A stretch of 64,000 bases of DNA from Bacillus sp. CGMCC 1.16541 (GCF_003184905.1 NZ_QFRU01000001.1:310001-374000); one strand, 5' to 3'; positions 42,009-50,825 are shown, counted from the first letter of the stretch. Notes: generated by a model not told the origin, from the letters alone. Program-made: numbers and translations.

Positions 42009-42686
42009 TTAATCGTCGTTGTTCATACCTGTATAAATTAAAATTAAACGAGCTAGCTCTAATACAGCTACAGCCGCTGCTGCAACATATGTTAACGCTG
42101 CTGCATTTAAGACCTTACGTGTTTCACGTTCTTCGTCATTACGAATGACACCTACTGATACAAGCTGACTCATTGCTCGACTTGACGCATTAAACTCAAC
42201 TGGTAACGTAACAACTTGGAATAGGACAGCTGCTGCCATAAATACAATCCCAAGTAAAAGTAGGTTACTCATAGAAGCAAGAATACCAACTAAAATTAAC
42301 ACCCATGAAATATTTGATCCAAAACTTGCTACAGGAACTAATGCATGTCTGAAACGTAAGAATGCATACCCTTCTGCGTCTTGGATTGCATGCCCTACTT
42401 CGTGAGCTGCAACTGCAGCACCTGCTACTGACGTTCCATAATAGTTTTCTTCAGATAGACGAATCACTTTTGAACGTGGATCGTAATGATCGGTTAACAC
42501 TCCTCTAATCGGTTCAACTTGTACATTGTGTAGCCCGTTATCATTCAAAATTTGTCTTGCTACCTCTGCACCTGTCATCCCAGAAGAACTTGCTACTTTC
42601 GAGTACTTTTTGTATGCACCTTTTACTTTAAACTGTGCCCACAAAGGTACTAGAATGATGATGAGAAAGTAAACCAAAAAGCCCAT
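42009..42686 (-). CDS. YugP-type zinc metallopeptidase, membrane-bound
   Basis: A 225-residue membrane protein with an N-terminal helix, a zinc-binding HEVGH motif in 'VAAHEVGHAIQDAEGY' (about 94-109) and three further membrane helices (about 117-165 and 195-220). This is the neutral zinc metallopeptidase family of B. subtilis YugP; substrates are unknown. GGAGG lies about 8 bases before ATG. It follows ypjB by 60 bases in the same direction and may be co-transcribed. Confidence 0.85.
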   Translation of the reverse strand: MGFLVYFLIIILVPLWAQFKVKGAYKKYSKVASSSGMTGAEVARQILNDNGLHNVQVEPIRGVLTDHYDPRSKVIRLSEENYYGTSVAGAAVAAHEVGHAIQDAEGYAFLRFRHALVPVASFGSNISWVLILVGILASMSNLLLLGIVFMAAAVLFQVVTLPVEFNASSRAMSQLVSVGVIRNDEERETRKVLNAAALTYVAAAAVAVLELARLILIYTGMNNDD

Positions 42687-42746
42687 TCACATAGCCTCCA
42701 ATAATAATGTAATTACTCATATTTTAGACAATAGAAGCTTGTCATG

Positions 42747-43535
42747 TCAATCATTATGCTCTCGTTGAGAAGTTGGTTTTTGTTTATCAGCATAATATTT
42801 TCGCCACCCAACATAAGACAACGTTAAAATAATAATACTTCCAGTCGTAATCATAACCCATATTAACGAAGGGTCCGCTTCATCTTCTTTCATCTTTGTA
42901 AATAAGTCGCGCAAATCTAACTCCATTTGATTCATTTGTTGAATTTGAGAGGTTTCGGTTCCCATTATTTGCTCATATTCATTTAGCACTTGTAAATGCG
43001 AATCAACCCGTTGTATATATTCTGGGTTAATATCCACTTTGGCACTCGGTAAAATCATGTCGTATTTCGTGGAGAAATCATGAAGTTGCTCTTGAAAGTA
43101 CTCAGTTTCTCCTTTTTCAAGCGTTTCTTTCATATGACCAAATACAGACATAATACTATCTTCCATTTCTGTCCACATTGGCTGGCGTTCACTTTGAAGC
43201 GCATCAACAAGCAAACGGAATTGCATCGCTTTTTGTATTCGAACTTCTATGGCAGTAGATGATGAATCAATGGACCGAGACACTTGTTCATGACAAATAG
43301 TTAAGATGCGCAAGTCTTCCACAGACATGTTCAATGAGTTTATATCCAAACGGGCAAATTCGTCCGAAAATTGTTTGAGCATTTTCTGTGCTTCTTCATT
43401 TCGCTCTTGCTGTACAAGTAATAAGATTTCATCTGATAGACGGTTCAAGTCACTCCATTCCTTATTAGTCGCAAACGAAACGTGCTGAAGTGCAAAGAAA
43501 AAGATTATAACCATCCCGATAATCCTAGCTTTCAT
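42747..43535 (-). CDS. ypjB: Sporulation protein YpjB
   Basis: A 262-residue protein with an N-terminal signal peptide ('IIGMVIIFFFALQHVSFA'), a long helical extracytoplasmic region (about 23-220) and a C-terminal membrane helix ('LIWVMITTGSIIILTLSYVG') followed by a short basic tail. This matches the YpjB family, in which B. subtilis mutants have a sporulation phenotype. AGAGGAGGG lies before ATG. In B. subtilis it lies between ypjA and ypjC; here ypjA is missing and the next gene upstream belongs to the ylb block. Confidence 0.82.
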   Translation of the reverse strand: MKARIIGMVIIFFFALQHVSFATNKEWSDLNRLSDEILLLVQQERNEEAQKMLKQFSDEFARLDINSLNMSVEDLRILTICHEQVSRSIDSSSTAIEVRIQKAMQFRLLVDALQSERQPMWTEMEDSIMSVFGHMKETLEKGETEYFQEQLHDFSTKYDMILPSAKVDINPEYIQRVDSHLQVLNEYEQIMGTETSQIQQMNQMELDLRDLFTKMKEDEADPSLIWVMITTGSIIILTLSYVGWRKYYADKQKPTSQREHND

Positions 43536-43749
43536 CCTTGTCCCTCCTCTAGGTAATAGTAAAACCTATGAAAAGATGGACAAGAGTAGACCAGTTATTT
43601 TAAGGATAAGAAAGGAAGGTGAACGTTCTGCTCTGACTGTTTATAAAACGAAAAACATCGTCGTATCAAGCAGGAAACAAGCCAAGGATGTTGACTTTAA
43701 CCTTCTTAATCCATTTTTCCGACTTGCATTTTAGCAGTATTCTTCATTA

Positions 43750-44784
43750 CTACATATCCGTTTGAATAAAGTTTTGTGTATAAAACTTTTGATATACACC
43801 TACACCTAAGCTTGTAAATTCTTTATTAAGCAGTGCTTTTCGATGACCTTCACTATTTAGCCAACCTTCAACAGCAGCTATTCCATCTTGATATTGCGAA
43901 GCAATATTTTCACCAGCAGAAACAAAGTCAACCTCTCCTTTTTGCAAACGATCGCCCAAATCTCCTTTTGTTGGTGAAACATGAGAAAAGTATGCATCAT
44001 CACTCATATCTTTACTATGTCCATAAGCTACTTTTGCTACTTCATCGTTCCATTTCAATGAGTGTAAATGGTGCCGTTTTCGAATAACATTTGTAATATC
44101 AAGAATTTGTTGAGCAGTTCCCGCTTCTATTTCGCTCCATTCCTCGTCTGATAGAGGAGCACTATCATACAACGTTCCACGATAAGAGAGCGCATAGGGC
44201 CTTTGTTTAATAAGTGTTTCTTCATTCATGACTCTGATACTTGAAACTGTTCCTAGAAAATCATCTACATACAGTTGCACAAATACATCATCATATTTTA
44301 AAAGAGGTCGCGTCTTTCTATCTTCATCTGAAAGTTCAAACTTGTAAAAGTCTCCCTCATGAGAAAACTCAACTTCTTTATCTACGTCTATTTTGTTCAA
44401 CAACTCTTTGTAGTCCTCTCCAATAACAAAAGGAGATGTATTAGTATTTTGTCCAATTGCATAGACAGTTACAATTTCATTATCTAATACCCCAATTTGA
44501 AAATAAGTTTCAGGGGTTTCATTGTATACCCACCAATCATAACCATATGCGGATGCATCAATACGAGTTGGCTCTCCAAAGAGACCGATTACTTCCTCTG
44601 GACTTTTTCCTACTAGTGAGACAATGTTTTCATTTTCACCATGTAGAGACAAAGCCTCTTCACTTTGCAATTCGTTTGAAGGTGGTTGCACCTCATTTTG
44701 TTCTTTATGATATAAATCAGGCAAGTAATCCCCAATATAGATAAACATTAAGATAAAAACAACTAAAAATACTAGTTTTTTCAG
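43750..44784 (-). CDS. ylbC: YlbC family CAP-domain protein
   Basis: A 344-residue secreted or membrane-anchored protein. The N-terminal half carries the CAP-associated repeat domain ('SLVGKSPEEVIGLFGEPTRI'). The C-terminal half (about 225-344) is a CAP/SCP domain with 'VAYGHSKDMSDDAYFSHVSP', 'AGENIA' and 'GWLNSEGHRKALLN'. Its role is unknown. The first in-frame ATG (44748) has no ribosome site and cuts the signal anchor in half. A CTG at 44784, 11 bases after AGGAG, restores 'KKLVFLVVFILMFIYIGDYL' and is proposed as the start. Beside ylbB as in B. subtilis. Confidence 0.82.
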   Translation of the reverse strand: MKKLVFLVVFILMFIYIGDYLPDLYHKEQNEVQPPSNELQSEEALSLHGENENIVSLVGKSPEEVIGLFGEPTRIDASAYGYDWWVYNETPETYFQIGVLDNEIVTVYAIGQNTNTSPFVIGEDYKELLNKIDVDKEVEFSHEGDFYKFELSDEDRKTRPLLKYDDVFVQLYVDDFLGTVSSIRVMNEETLIKQRPYALSYRGTLYDSAPLSDEEWSEIEAGTAQQILDITNVIRKRHHLHSLKWNDEVAKVAYGHSKDMSDDAYFSHVSPTKGDLGDRLQKGEVDFVSAGENIASQYQDGIAAVEGWLNSEGHRKALLNKEFTSLGVGVYQKFYTQNFIQTDM

Positions 44785-44906
44785 TGGTGACTCAACTCCT
44801 TTTTGTACTTACTACCTTTTTAACACCATTATGCCTTCATTATACACGTTATGTTATGAAAATTTCTAATAATCTTATGTTTAGAAAACACATTCTAACA
44901 AAATGC

Positions 44907-44949
44907 AAAAAAACTACTAGTGTCAAAACTGGATGCACTCAGTAGTTCT
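44907..44949 (-). terminator. Terminator after ylbB
   Basis: AACTACTGAGTG pairs with CACTAGTAGTT (one bulge) on the minus strand and is followed by seven T. Confidence 0.8.
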
Positions 44950-44994
44950 TTTACGGTCTAAATACCATTTATATGTTATTGTATCGTTATCATT

Positions 44995-45414
44995 TTAATG
45001 GAGATGCTCAGAAATTTCTGTTAATGCAACACCAGCACTTTGATCTGATAAGTGATTCGTTGATAAATCTCCTAGTGAAACAATTCCGACAAGCTTCCCA
45101 TTTTCGACAACAGGCAAACGACGCACCTGATTGTGAGCCATCATTTGTACTGCTTCTTCTACAGATGTTGTCGCTGATACTGTCACTAGCTCACTACTCA
45201 TCACATCAGTTACTCGACTTGAGTTTGCCTTTTTTTCAGCAACTCCTCGTACAACAATATCTCGATCTGTAATCATTCCTATTAGATGTCCCTCTTCAAC
45301 GATTGGAATAGACCCGACATTTAACTTTTTCATTTTATCTGCCACTTCAAATACATTATCTTTTGTTGTACACACGTCAATATTAGTCGTCATGACATCA
45401 CGGACGGTTTGCAT
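44995..45414 (-). CDS. ylbB: CBS-domain protein YlbB
   Basis: A 139-residue protein consisting of two CBS domains: residues 7-62 ('VRDVMTTNIDVCTTKDNVFE', 'GMITDRDIVVRG') and 72-125 ('VTDVMSSELVTV', 'VRRLPVVENGKLVGIVSLGD'). Such pairs bind adenine nucleotides and act as sensors, but the partner of YlbB is unknown. GAGAGGA lies 8-9 bases before ATG. Although adjacent to ylbC, a terminator separates them. Confidence 0.9.
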   Translation of the reverse strand: MQTVRDVMTTNIDVCTTKDNVFEVADKMKKLNVGSIPIVEEGHLIGMITDRDIVVRGVAEKKANSSRVTDVMSSELVTVSATTSVEEAVQMMAHNQVRRLPVVENGKLVGIVSLGDLSTNHLSDQSAGVALTEISEHLH

Positions 45415-45647
45415 GTAACTTCATCCTCTCTATAGCAATGTTTGTTCATTAAAAGAGTATTTTCTCTTTAGAATATAGTGTTACCTGTCCTCTATCTTTT
45501 CTTTCCTGGTCATTCACATCAATTTGTCCAAACAACTACACATTTTTATCCAATTATTCATGAATCGTACACATGATTTCATTGCATCATTTATCCATTC
45601 GTAATATTATTAAACAAGGGAGTATATGTTTAGGAGGTTTTTACATA

Positions 45648-46007
45648 ATGAGATTTGAAAACATTGGTATTGAAGAATTAAAGGTAGATTTAGTTCGATT
45701 AGATTCCATCATGGAAAACTTAGGACTAGTTCGTGCGGGGCAATGGGATTATGAGCGTGTAACGTATGACCGCAAATTTGAGATTCAAAAAGACGTTTTT
45801 TATCTTCGTGTACAAGGATATGCAGTAGAAGGTGATGTGGGTAGCCGTCATGCCGTTATAAAATTAATGACTCCTTTACTTGGTAAACACTACTATCCAC
45901 ATGGTGTAGAGTACGGTGAAGGTGAAAGTTTCCCTTCTACACTTGTTGATCAATCAAAGAAATTGCTTTCTCAATTAAAGCAAGAAGTGGAAGCGGTTAA
46001 TTCTTGA
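45648..46007 (+). CDS. ylbA: YlbA / YugN-like family protein
   Basis: A 119-residue soluble protein of the YugN-like family. B. subtilis YlbA has 120 residues and the same position next to ylbB. Recognisable parts are 'LVRAGQWDYERVTYDRKFEI', 'YLRVQGYAVEGDVGSRHAVI' and 'LLGKHYYPHGVEYGEGESFP'. Function unknown. ATG at 45648 has AGGAGG 9 bases upstream; a longer frame back to 45573 has no ribosome site. It is divergent from ylbB. Confidence 0.82.
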   Translation: MRFENIGIEELKVDLVRLDSIMENLGLVRAGQWDYERVTYDRKFEIQKDVFYLRVQGYAVEGDVGSRHAVIKLMTPLLGKHYYPHGVEYGEGESFPSTLVDQSKKLLSQLKQEVEAVNS

Positions 46008-46012
46008 TTCAG

Positions 46013-46056
46013 AGCCGAAAAAGCTAACTTTCAAAGGTTACTTTTTCGGCTTTTTA
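46013..46056 (+). terminator. Terminator after ylbA
   Basis: AGCCGAAAAAG pairs with CTTTTTCGGCT, with an inner AACTTT/AAGGTT pairing, then a T run. Confidence 0.85.
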
Positions 46057-46255
46057 CATCCCCTTTTAAACAAAATAGAATACAGCAACTACTTGCTCTA
46101 TCCTCTTTCTTCCATTTGGAAATCGAACTCCTTTCGGTCAAACGATTCGTTTAAAAATAAAATGATTTTATTCAAACGAAATTCTGTTATCCCACGTCAG
46201 AACATGCTAAAATTAAACTAATGATGTACGTTTGTTCGGAGAAAGGAGCACCAAA

Positions 46256-47314
46256 TTGGCCACATTTTTTTCAAAACGCTTTATTATCATTGCATTAATG
46301 ATACTAGTATTAACAATACTCGCTGTTTACATCTTGCCTTTATCAGTTCCCTTAATTGTTGCTTTGATTACAGCGCTTTTTTTAGAGCCTGCTGTTCGAC
46401 TGCTACAAGCAAAGGCTTCATTGAAACGACATTTATCCGTTTTAATTACGTTTTTGCTCTTTTTATTCATCCTTGGACTTAGCGCTTATTTTATTTCAAC
46501 AAAGGTTATTACAGAAATCGTACAAATTGCGCAAAACACACCTATGTATATTAATGAAATTAACAACCTTTGGTTACAGATGAAAATCAATTTAACGCAT
46601 GCAGCTCAAAACCTTCCTCCGGGATTTGTAGATGAAGCAAGCAGACAAGTGGATGACTTTTTAAATAAATTGCGTGTAGATTTAGCATCGTATTTAAACA
46701 TTGAAAATGTGAAATCGCTCATTACGAATATTCCGAATTTTCTAGTGAGCTTCATTGTTTACTTAATAGCTCTTTTCTTATTTATGCTAGACTTACCAAA
46801 ACTAAAAGATAACTTTTACAGCCACTTAACCGATAAGACAGCAGATAAAGTTCAATTCATGAGCTCAAGGCTGTCTCATGTTGTATTCGGTTTTTGTAAG
46901 GCACAGTTTTTAGTCAGTGTGCTTATTTTTATTGTCACATTAATTGGGTTGTTTATCATTGCACCAGAAATTGCATTGGTTATGTCTTTTGTTATTTGGA
47001 TTATTGATTTAATCCCAATTATTGGTTCAATTGTTATTTTAGCTCCGTGGGCGTTGTTTCATTTAGCAGCAGGGAATGTTGCGCTAGGAACAAAATTGGC
47101 TATTTTAGCTGCCGTTTTGCTTATTATTCGCCGTACAGTGGAACCTAAAATTATGGGTAGTCATATTGGTTTATCTCCCCTTTCAACGCTAATCACAATG
47201 TTTTTAGGTTTACAACTATTTGGCATTCTAGGCTTCATTATTGGGCCACTTGCCTTGATTGCATTCAATTCTGCTCGAGAAGCAGGAATTATCAAAACAA
47301 ACTTCAAACTATAA
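46256..47314 (+). CDS. AI-2E transporter family (YtvI/PerM-like) membrane protein
   Basis: A 352-residue integral membrane protein of the AI-2E/PerM family. The first two helices (about 10-55) are followed by a soluble helical section (about 75-150) and then four to five membrane helices. Family marks are 'ALITALFLEPAVRLLQ' and, near the C-terminus, 'PKIMGSHIGLSPLSTLITMF' and 'FGILGFIIGPLALI'. It resembles the sporulation membrane protein YtvI, but that identity cannot be fixed. The start is TTG at 46256, 7 bases after AAAGGAG; an upstream TTG lies before the ribosome site. Not present at this place in B. subtilis. Confidence 0.8.
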   Translation: MATFFSKRFIIIALMILVLTILAVYILPLSVPLIVALITALFLEPAVRLLQAKASLKRHLSVLITFLLFLFILGLSAYFISTKVITEIVQIAQNTPMYINEINNLWLQMKINLTHAAQNLPPGFVDEASRQVDDFLNKLRVDLASYLNIENVKSLITNIPNFLVSFIVYLIALFLFMLDLPKLKDNFYSHLTDKTADKVQFMSSRLSHVVFGFCKAQFLVSVLIFIVTLIGLFIIAPEIALVMSFVIWIIDLIPIIGSIVILAPWALFHLAAGNVALGTKLAILAAVLLIIRRTVEPKIMGSHIGLSPLSTLITMFLGLQLFGILGFIIGPLALIAFNSAREAGIIKTNFKL

Positions 47315-47315
47315 A

Positions 47316-47355
47316 AGAGGTTAAGTAGGAGGGAAATCCCACCCACTTAACCTCT
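47316..47355. terminator. Hairpin after the AI-2E family gene
   Basis: AGAGGTTAAGTAGGAGGG pairs with CCCACCCACTTAACCTCT with two mismatches. There is no T run, so it may be weak or a different RNA structure. Confidence 0.5.
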
Positions 47356-47514
47356 CAACATCCCTTGTCTGATCCTGCCTATTATGAAGTGATCCTAAAT
47401 ATTAGATTAGGTTTTTAACTTTCATGTGTCACCTCATTAACAGATAATCAGGCAAGGAATGTTACCTATCATTTTTCCTTACTAAGCGTTATACCCTTGC
47501 TTACTTTATCGATA

Positions 47515-48687
47515 CTAAAAGAAGTCCATAAAGGTTGTATCTTTCTTCGTAATCATTTCTTCAAGTTGCGTTAATTCCTCTTTAGATCCATGAATCTGTC
47601 CAAGTTTTGCTAGTTCACTCACTTTTTTATACCCCATTAATGCACACGTTAACGATTGAATAGTAAGGTGTACTCCTCGTTTAGGAGGAGTAGTACAACG
47701 ACTGCCTTGACTTTGCGGCTGATAGAATGTGATGTTCCCATCTTTAATTAAATACGTACCATTGTTCCATTCTGCTTGAGCATCGTATAAATGAATGAAT
47801 AATGACTTTTCCACTTTCTTTAAAGGATACTTTGATAAAAACCGTTCGACGTCCACAATTCTTCCCATAAAGTAAGGGTGCACGATTTGTTCAATTCGAG
47901 GATTGTGTAGCAAGTACGCTAATAAGTCATTAGCTGGTACAACCATTTCCATTTCTTCAATCATAGAATCATGTTGACATATAAAGTTCCAAAGCGCTTT
48001 TGTACCTTCAATCTCAATCGAAATAAACTCTTCCACATTCATCTTTCCATCTTTTACGCTATACATTAGATAACCTGTTGGATCATTTTTAGAATTAAAC
48101 CAGACCACATAGTGAGTACTTTTGTCTTCTGCAAATGACAGCCACCAGTTCTGTGACCGCTTTAACATACCATTATATTGCTTCGTGTATAATTCATAAA
48201 TATGATTGATTAACTCTATATCTTTTGGAATATACACACGCTTTACAAAGCCTGTTGCTTGATTAAATGGGATAAGATCTTCCTTTTTCACTTTATATTT
48301 CTTTTGATCAGCAATAAGTTCCCAGCCATATTTTCGATAAAAGCTAACTTTAAAAGGATGAAGATAAGACACGAGTTGACCGCACTTTCTCATTTCTTTT
48401 AAACTATGTAACAGTAACTCATTTACATGCCCACTTCGTCGATACTCAGGCCATGTTGCTACTCCTGCAATACCACCCATTTGTATCTCTTCTTCTTCAA
48501 TAAAGACACTATGTGACAATATGTGTAGCTTTGATGCTAACTGCTCCCCATCAAAAATCCCCCACACTTGATGGTCGTTTAACTTGTTAATGCGTTGAAT
48601 TTTTTCCTCTTTTGATAACGTATATTGAAACGCATACTGAGATAGTTCTAATGACTTCTCATACTCATTCTCTTGTAATAATCTCAT
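47515..48687 (-). CDS. Eis-type GNAT acetyltransferase
   Basis: A 390-residue protein with the Eis-family plan: an N-terminal GNAT domain with the acetyl-CoA loop 'AGVATWPEYRRSGHVNELLL' (about 73-92), a second divergent GNAT domain, and a C-terminal sterol-carrier-like domain ('GTYLIKDGNITFYQP', 'LTIQSLTCALMGYKKVSELA'). Family members acetylate amines, including aminoglycosides in some species; no substrate can be assigned here. ATG at 48687 has AAAGGGGG about 9 bases upstream. It stands alone between the oxidase-assembly genes and the AI-2E family gene; B. subtilis has no gene here. Confidence 0.82.
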   Translation of the reverse strand: MRLLQENEYEKSLELSQYAFQYTLSKEEKIQRINKLNDHQVWGIFDGEQLASKLHILSHSVFIEEEEIQMGGIAGVATWPEYRRSGHVNELLLHSLKEMRKCGQLVSYLHPFKVSFYRKYGWELIADQKKYKVKKEDLIPFNQATGFVKRVYIPKDIELINHIYELYTKQYNGMLKRSQNWWLSFAEDKSTHYVVWFNSKNDPTGYLMYSVKDGKMNVEEFISIEIEGTKALWNFICQHDSMIEEMEMVVPANDLLAYLLHNPRIEQIVHPYFMGRIVDVERFLSKYPLKKVEKSLFIHLYDAQAEWNNGTYLIKDGNITFYQPQSQGSRCTTPPKRGVHLTIQSLTCALMGYKKVSELAKLGQIHGSKEELTQLEEMITKKDTTFMDFF

Positions 48688-48756
48688 AAATTGACTACCC
48701 CCTTTCACTCACTTTTCTTATTTATACATGTACGCTACGAATTCCTCTATTTAACA

Positions 48757-48795
48757 ACAAAAAAACAGCTACAGGCTAAGCCTATAACTGTTTAA
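48757..48795 (-). terminator. Terminator after ctaM
   Basis: AAACAG and AGGCT arms pair with CTGTTT and AGCCT in a bulged stem; a run of seven A (T on minus) lies at the 3' side for the minus strand. Confidence 0.7.
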
Positions 48796-49256
48796 AATCC
48801 TAATATTGCTTTAATGACGGATGTTGTTTCTCCTCCGCGGTAAAATACATACAACAGTAAATAAACAGCTACACCTGTAGTAGCAGTAAAGAACCAAATA
48901 ATGCTTGTAATAGGCCCAATCTTTTTATGTTTAATCAACTGATTTTTATATCCTGTTAACAAAGTGACAATCCCAAATACAGCCCCTACGGTTGCTAAAA
49001 AGATGTGAAATACTAAAAACAACGTATAGTAAATCTTAATATCATCTGGACCACCAAACGCTGTATTTCCAACAAAAATAGTACGAGAAGCATAAATGAC
49101 AAAGAAAATAATTGCAAATATCGCCGCTACAAACATTGCTTTTTTATGTGCTTCAATCTTCCCTTTGCTTACAAGATACCAGCCAACCGCAACTGTTATG
49201 GCACTCAATACGATAAACGTCGTACTAATAGTCGGTAAAATAGGTAACGAATTCAT
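48792..49256 (-). CDS. ctaM: DUF420 oxidase assembly protein CtaM (YozB)
   Basis: A 154-residue protein with four to five membrane helices covering nearly the whole length. It matches the DUF420 family: 'LPTISTTFIVLSAITVAVGW', 'GKIEAHKKAMFVAAIFAIIF' and 'FHIFLATVGAVFG', with conserved His residues in the second and third helices. The Staphylococcus aureus homologue CtaM is needed for maturation of haem A-containing oxidase. Its position right after ctaG, 46 bases downstream, supports the same role. AAAGGA precedes ATG. Confidence 0.85.
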   Translation of the reverse strand: MNSLPILPTISTTFIVLSAITVAVGWYLVSKGKIEAHKKAMFVAAIFAIIFFVIYASRTIFVGNTAFGGPDDIKIYYTLFLVFHIFLATVGAVFGIVTLLTGYKNQLIKHKKIGPITSIIWFFTATTGVAVYLLLYVFYRGGETTSVIKAILGF

Positions 49257-49302
49257 AGCTGCATCCTTTCTCTTTTCCCCAACAATTACGCTATGCCCTT
49301 GT

Positions 49303-50214
49303 CTATCTAAAAGGGGATGTTGGTGTAATTGTTTCTGTTAATTCCAATTCATCTTTTTGACGCTCACTCTTTGCCCACTGGAAGAAAATATATCCTAAGA
49401 CTGTTCCATACACAATTTCTTGAATTACCTTCATTATGACCCCTCCAAGTTGCTGGTCTTCAACTGGTGGTAACATATTAAACATTTCTGGACCGATTGT
49501 CCCCATCGCTGCTAACATACTAGGTGGTACACATAAAGCTAGAGCATTTACCCAAGCTTCAGGATCTGTATACGTTGCATATAAAGACGTGTCAGCAAAA
49601 ATAATTAACGCACAAGCTGGAGTTAACAATACACCGTCTGCAAAGATATACCCAATTCTCTTTACTCCTGACAATGATTGATGCTCAGGTAATTGATTCA
49701 TTAACGGCCACCACATAAAGAATGCAGTAACAAATAAAATAAATGAAACAACTCCATGAAGTGTTGCATCCGTTTTCACAACATCAAAAACCAAAGGGAT
49801 ATGGTATAACGAAAATGTACCATTAAATACGAGAAGTGCAATTAACGGCTTTGAGAAGAATGAAAAAAACGGTTTTACAAACTTATAATTAATAATAGCT
49901 CGCGCTAACCAACTCGGAATGCCTAGAATTAGCAATGGCGGAATAGCAAGATACACAATTGCCATTTGTGTCATATGAGCACTAAACATTAAATGCCCAA
50001 GTAAATCAACAGGCCCCCCTTTAAAGAAATACAGCAAAACCATGCTAACCACAAAATATACTTGTGTTTTTGTATGTACCGGTTCGCTATCAGTAAAGCG
50101 AGAACGCAGCGGATTGATTACTACAAAATAAGAAATCGTAATGGCTGCTATTATTAAAAAGAAATAAGGACTCCAAAGTGCTTGAAAACCAAAAACTTGT
50201 AAGTTATTAAACAA
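49303..50214 (-). CDS. ctaG: Cytochrome c oxidase assembly factor CtaG (caa3 type)
   Basis: A 303-residue membrane protein with seven or more helices, of the caa3_CtaG family, required for assembly of active caa3 oxidase, probably for CuB insertion. Marks: 'FSAHMTQMAIVYLAIPPLLI', 'GTFSLYHIPLVFD', 'FMWWPLMNQLPEH' and 'PEMFNMLPPVEDQQLGGVIM'. The start codon is TTG at 50214, 7 bases after AGGTGATG. It is separated from ctaF by a terminator and a palindrome, so it probably has its own promoter. Confidence 0.92.
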   Translation of the reverse strand: MFNNLQVFGFQALWSPYFFLIIAAITISYFVVINPLRSRFTDSEPVHTKTQVYFVVSMVLLYFFKGGPVDLLGHLMFSAHMTQMAIVYLAIPPLLILGIPSWLARAIINYKFVKPFFSFFSKPLIALLVFNGTFSLYHIPLVFDVVKTDATLHGVVSFILFVTAFFMWWPLMNQLPEHQSLSGVKRIGYIFADGVLLTPACALIIFADTSLYATYTDPEAWVNALALCVPPSMLAAMGTIGPEMFNMLPPVEDQQLGGVIMKVIQEIVYGTVLGYIFFQWAKSERQKDELELTETITPTSPFR

Positions 50215-50317
50215 CGAAACATCACCTCTAATTTTAGGAGTGACCAGTTACTGTTATTATACACGAAAAACTTTATACCTAGCAATGTCACTATGTATGA
50301 ACATTTTGTTAACTCTA

Positions 50318-50364
50318 CTCGCAAACTTACCATGACGGAGAAATTGTCATGGTAGGTTTGCGAG
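50318..50364. repeat. Long palindrome in the ctaG leader
   Basis: CTCGCAAACTTACCATGAC (50318-50336) and GTCATGGTAGGTTTGCGAG (50346-50364) pair with a single T:G position around a 9-base loop. No T run follows on either strand, so it is not a typical terminator. It lies 104 bases upstream of the ctaG start codon. Confidence 0.7.
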
Positions 50365-50450
50365 CTTTAATAAAAATGATAAAAATCAATTACATTCTAT
50401 TTATCTATCTAGAAAAAATAAATATTCATCTAGAGAATCTGTCAAGATAA

Positions 50451-50480
50451 AAAGAGCTAGCAAACATGCTAGCTCTTTCT
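50451..50480 (-). terminator. Terminator after ctaF
   Basis: AAAGAGCTAGC pairs perfectly with GCTAGCTCTTT around a 6-base loop and is followed by 'TTTATC' on the minus strand. Confidence 0.85.
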
Positions 50481-50485
50481 GTTTA

Positions 50486-50821
50486 TTACCACCAAACAAT
50501 TGTTATGAATGCTAGTACTGTTAGTAGACCAACAGCTAAGCCAGAATATAAGAACATTGCTGGTACATCATGACCTTTATGACTCATATGCATGAAATAA
50601 TAAAGTTGAAACACAACCTGCACGACTGCAAGCAAGATAATGAATGGTACTGTAAACCACCCTGTAAAATCTTGATTGTATACTGCAAAGAATGCAACAA
50701 GCGTTAAAAAGATCATGAGCGCAAATGAGATAACTTGATATCTCATTTCTTCAGCATTTTTCTTTTTACGATAAGCTAAGTCTACTTTTGGGTTACGTGA
50801 ACTTGAATGATTTGTCTCCAT
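50486..50821 (-). CDS. ctaF: Cytochrome caa3 oxidase subunit IV
   Basis: A 111-residue membrane protein with three helices (about 27-50, 56-78 and 88-110), the COX4_pro/IVB family, with the typical 'LYYFMHMSHKGHD' motif. It is the last gene of ctaCDEF, four bases after ctaE. It stabilises the oxidase complex. A ribosome site GGTGGGA is present before ATG. Confidence 0.93.
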   Translation of the reverse strand: METNHSSSRNPKVDLAYRKKKNAEEMRYQVISFALMIFLTLVAFFAVYNQDFTGWFTVPFIILLAVVQVVFQLYYFMHMSHKGHDVPAMFLYSGLAVGLLTVLAFITIVWW

Positions 50822-50825
50822 CAGA

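Noticed and set aside
43536-43749. Remnant of ypjA or a tRNA at the synteny junction
   Set aside because: No conserved reading frame, cloverleaf or repeat could be found in the spacer by eye.
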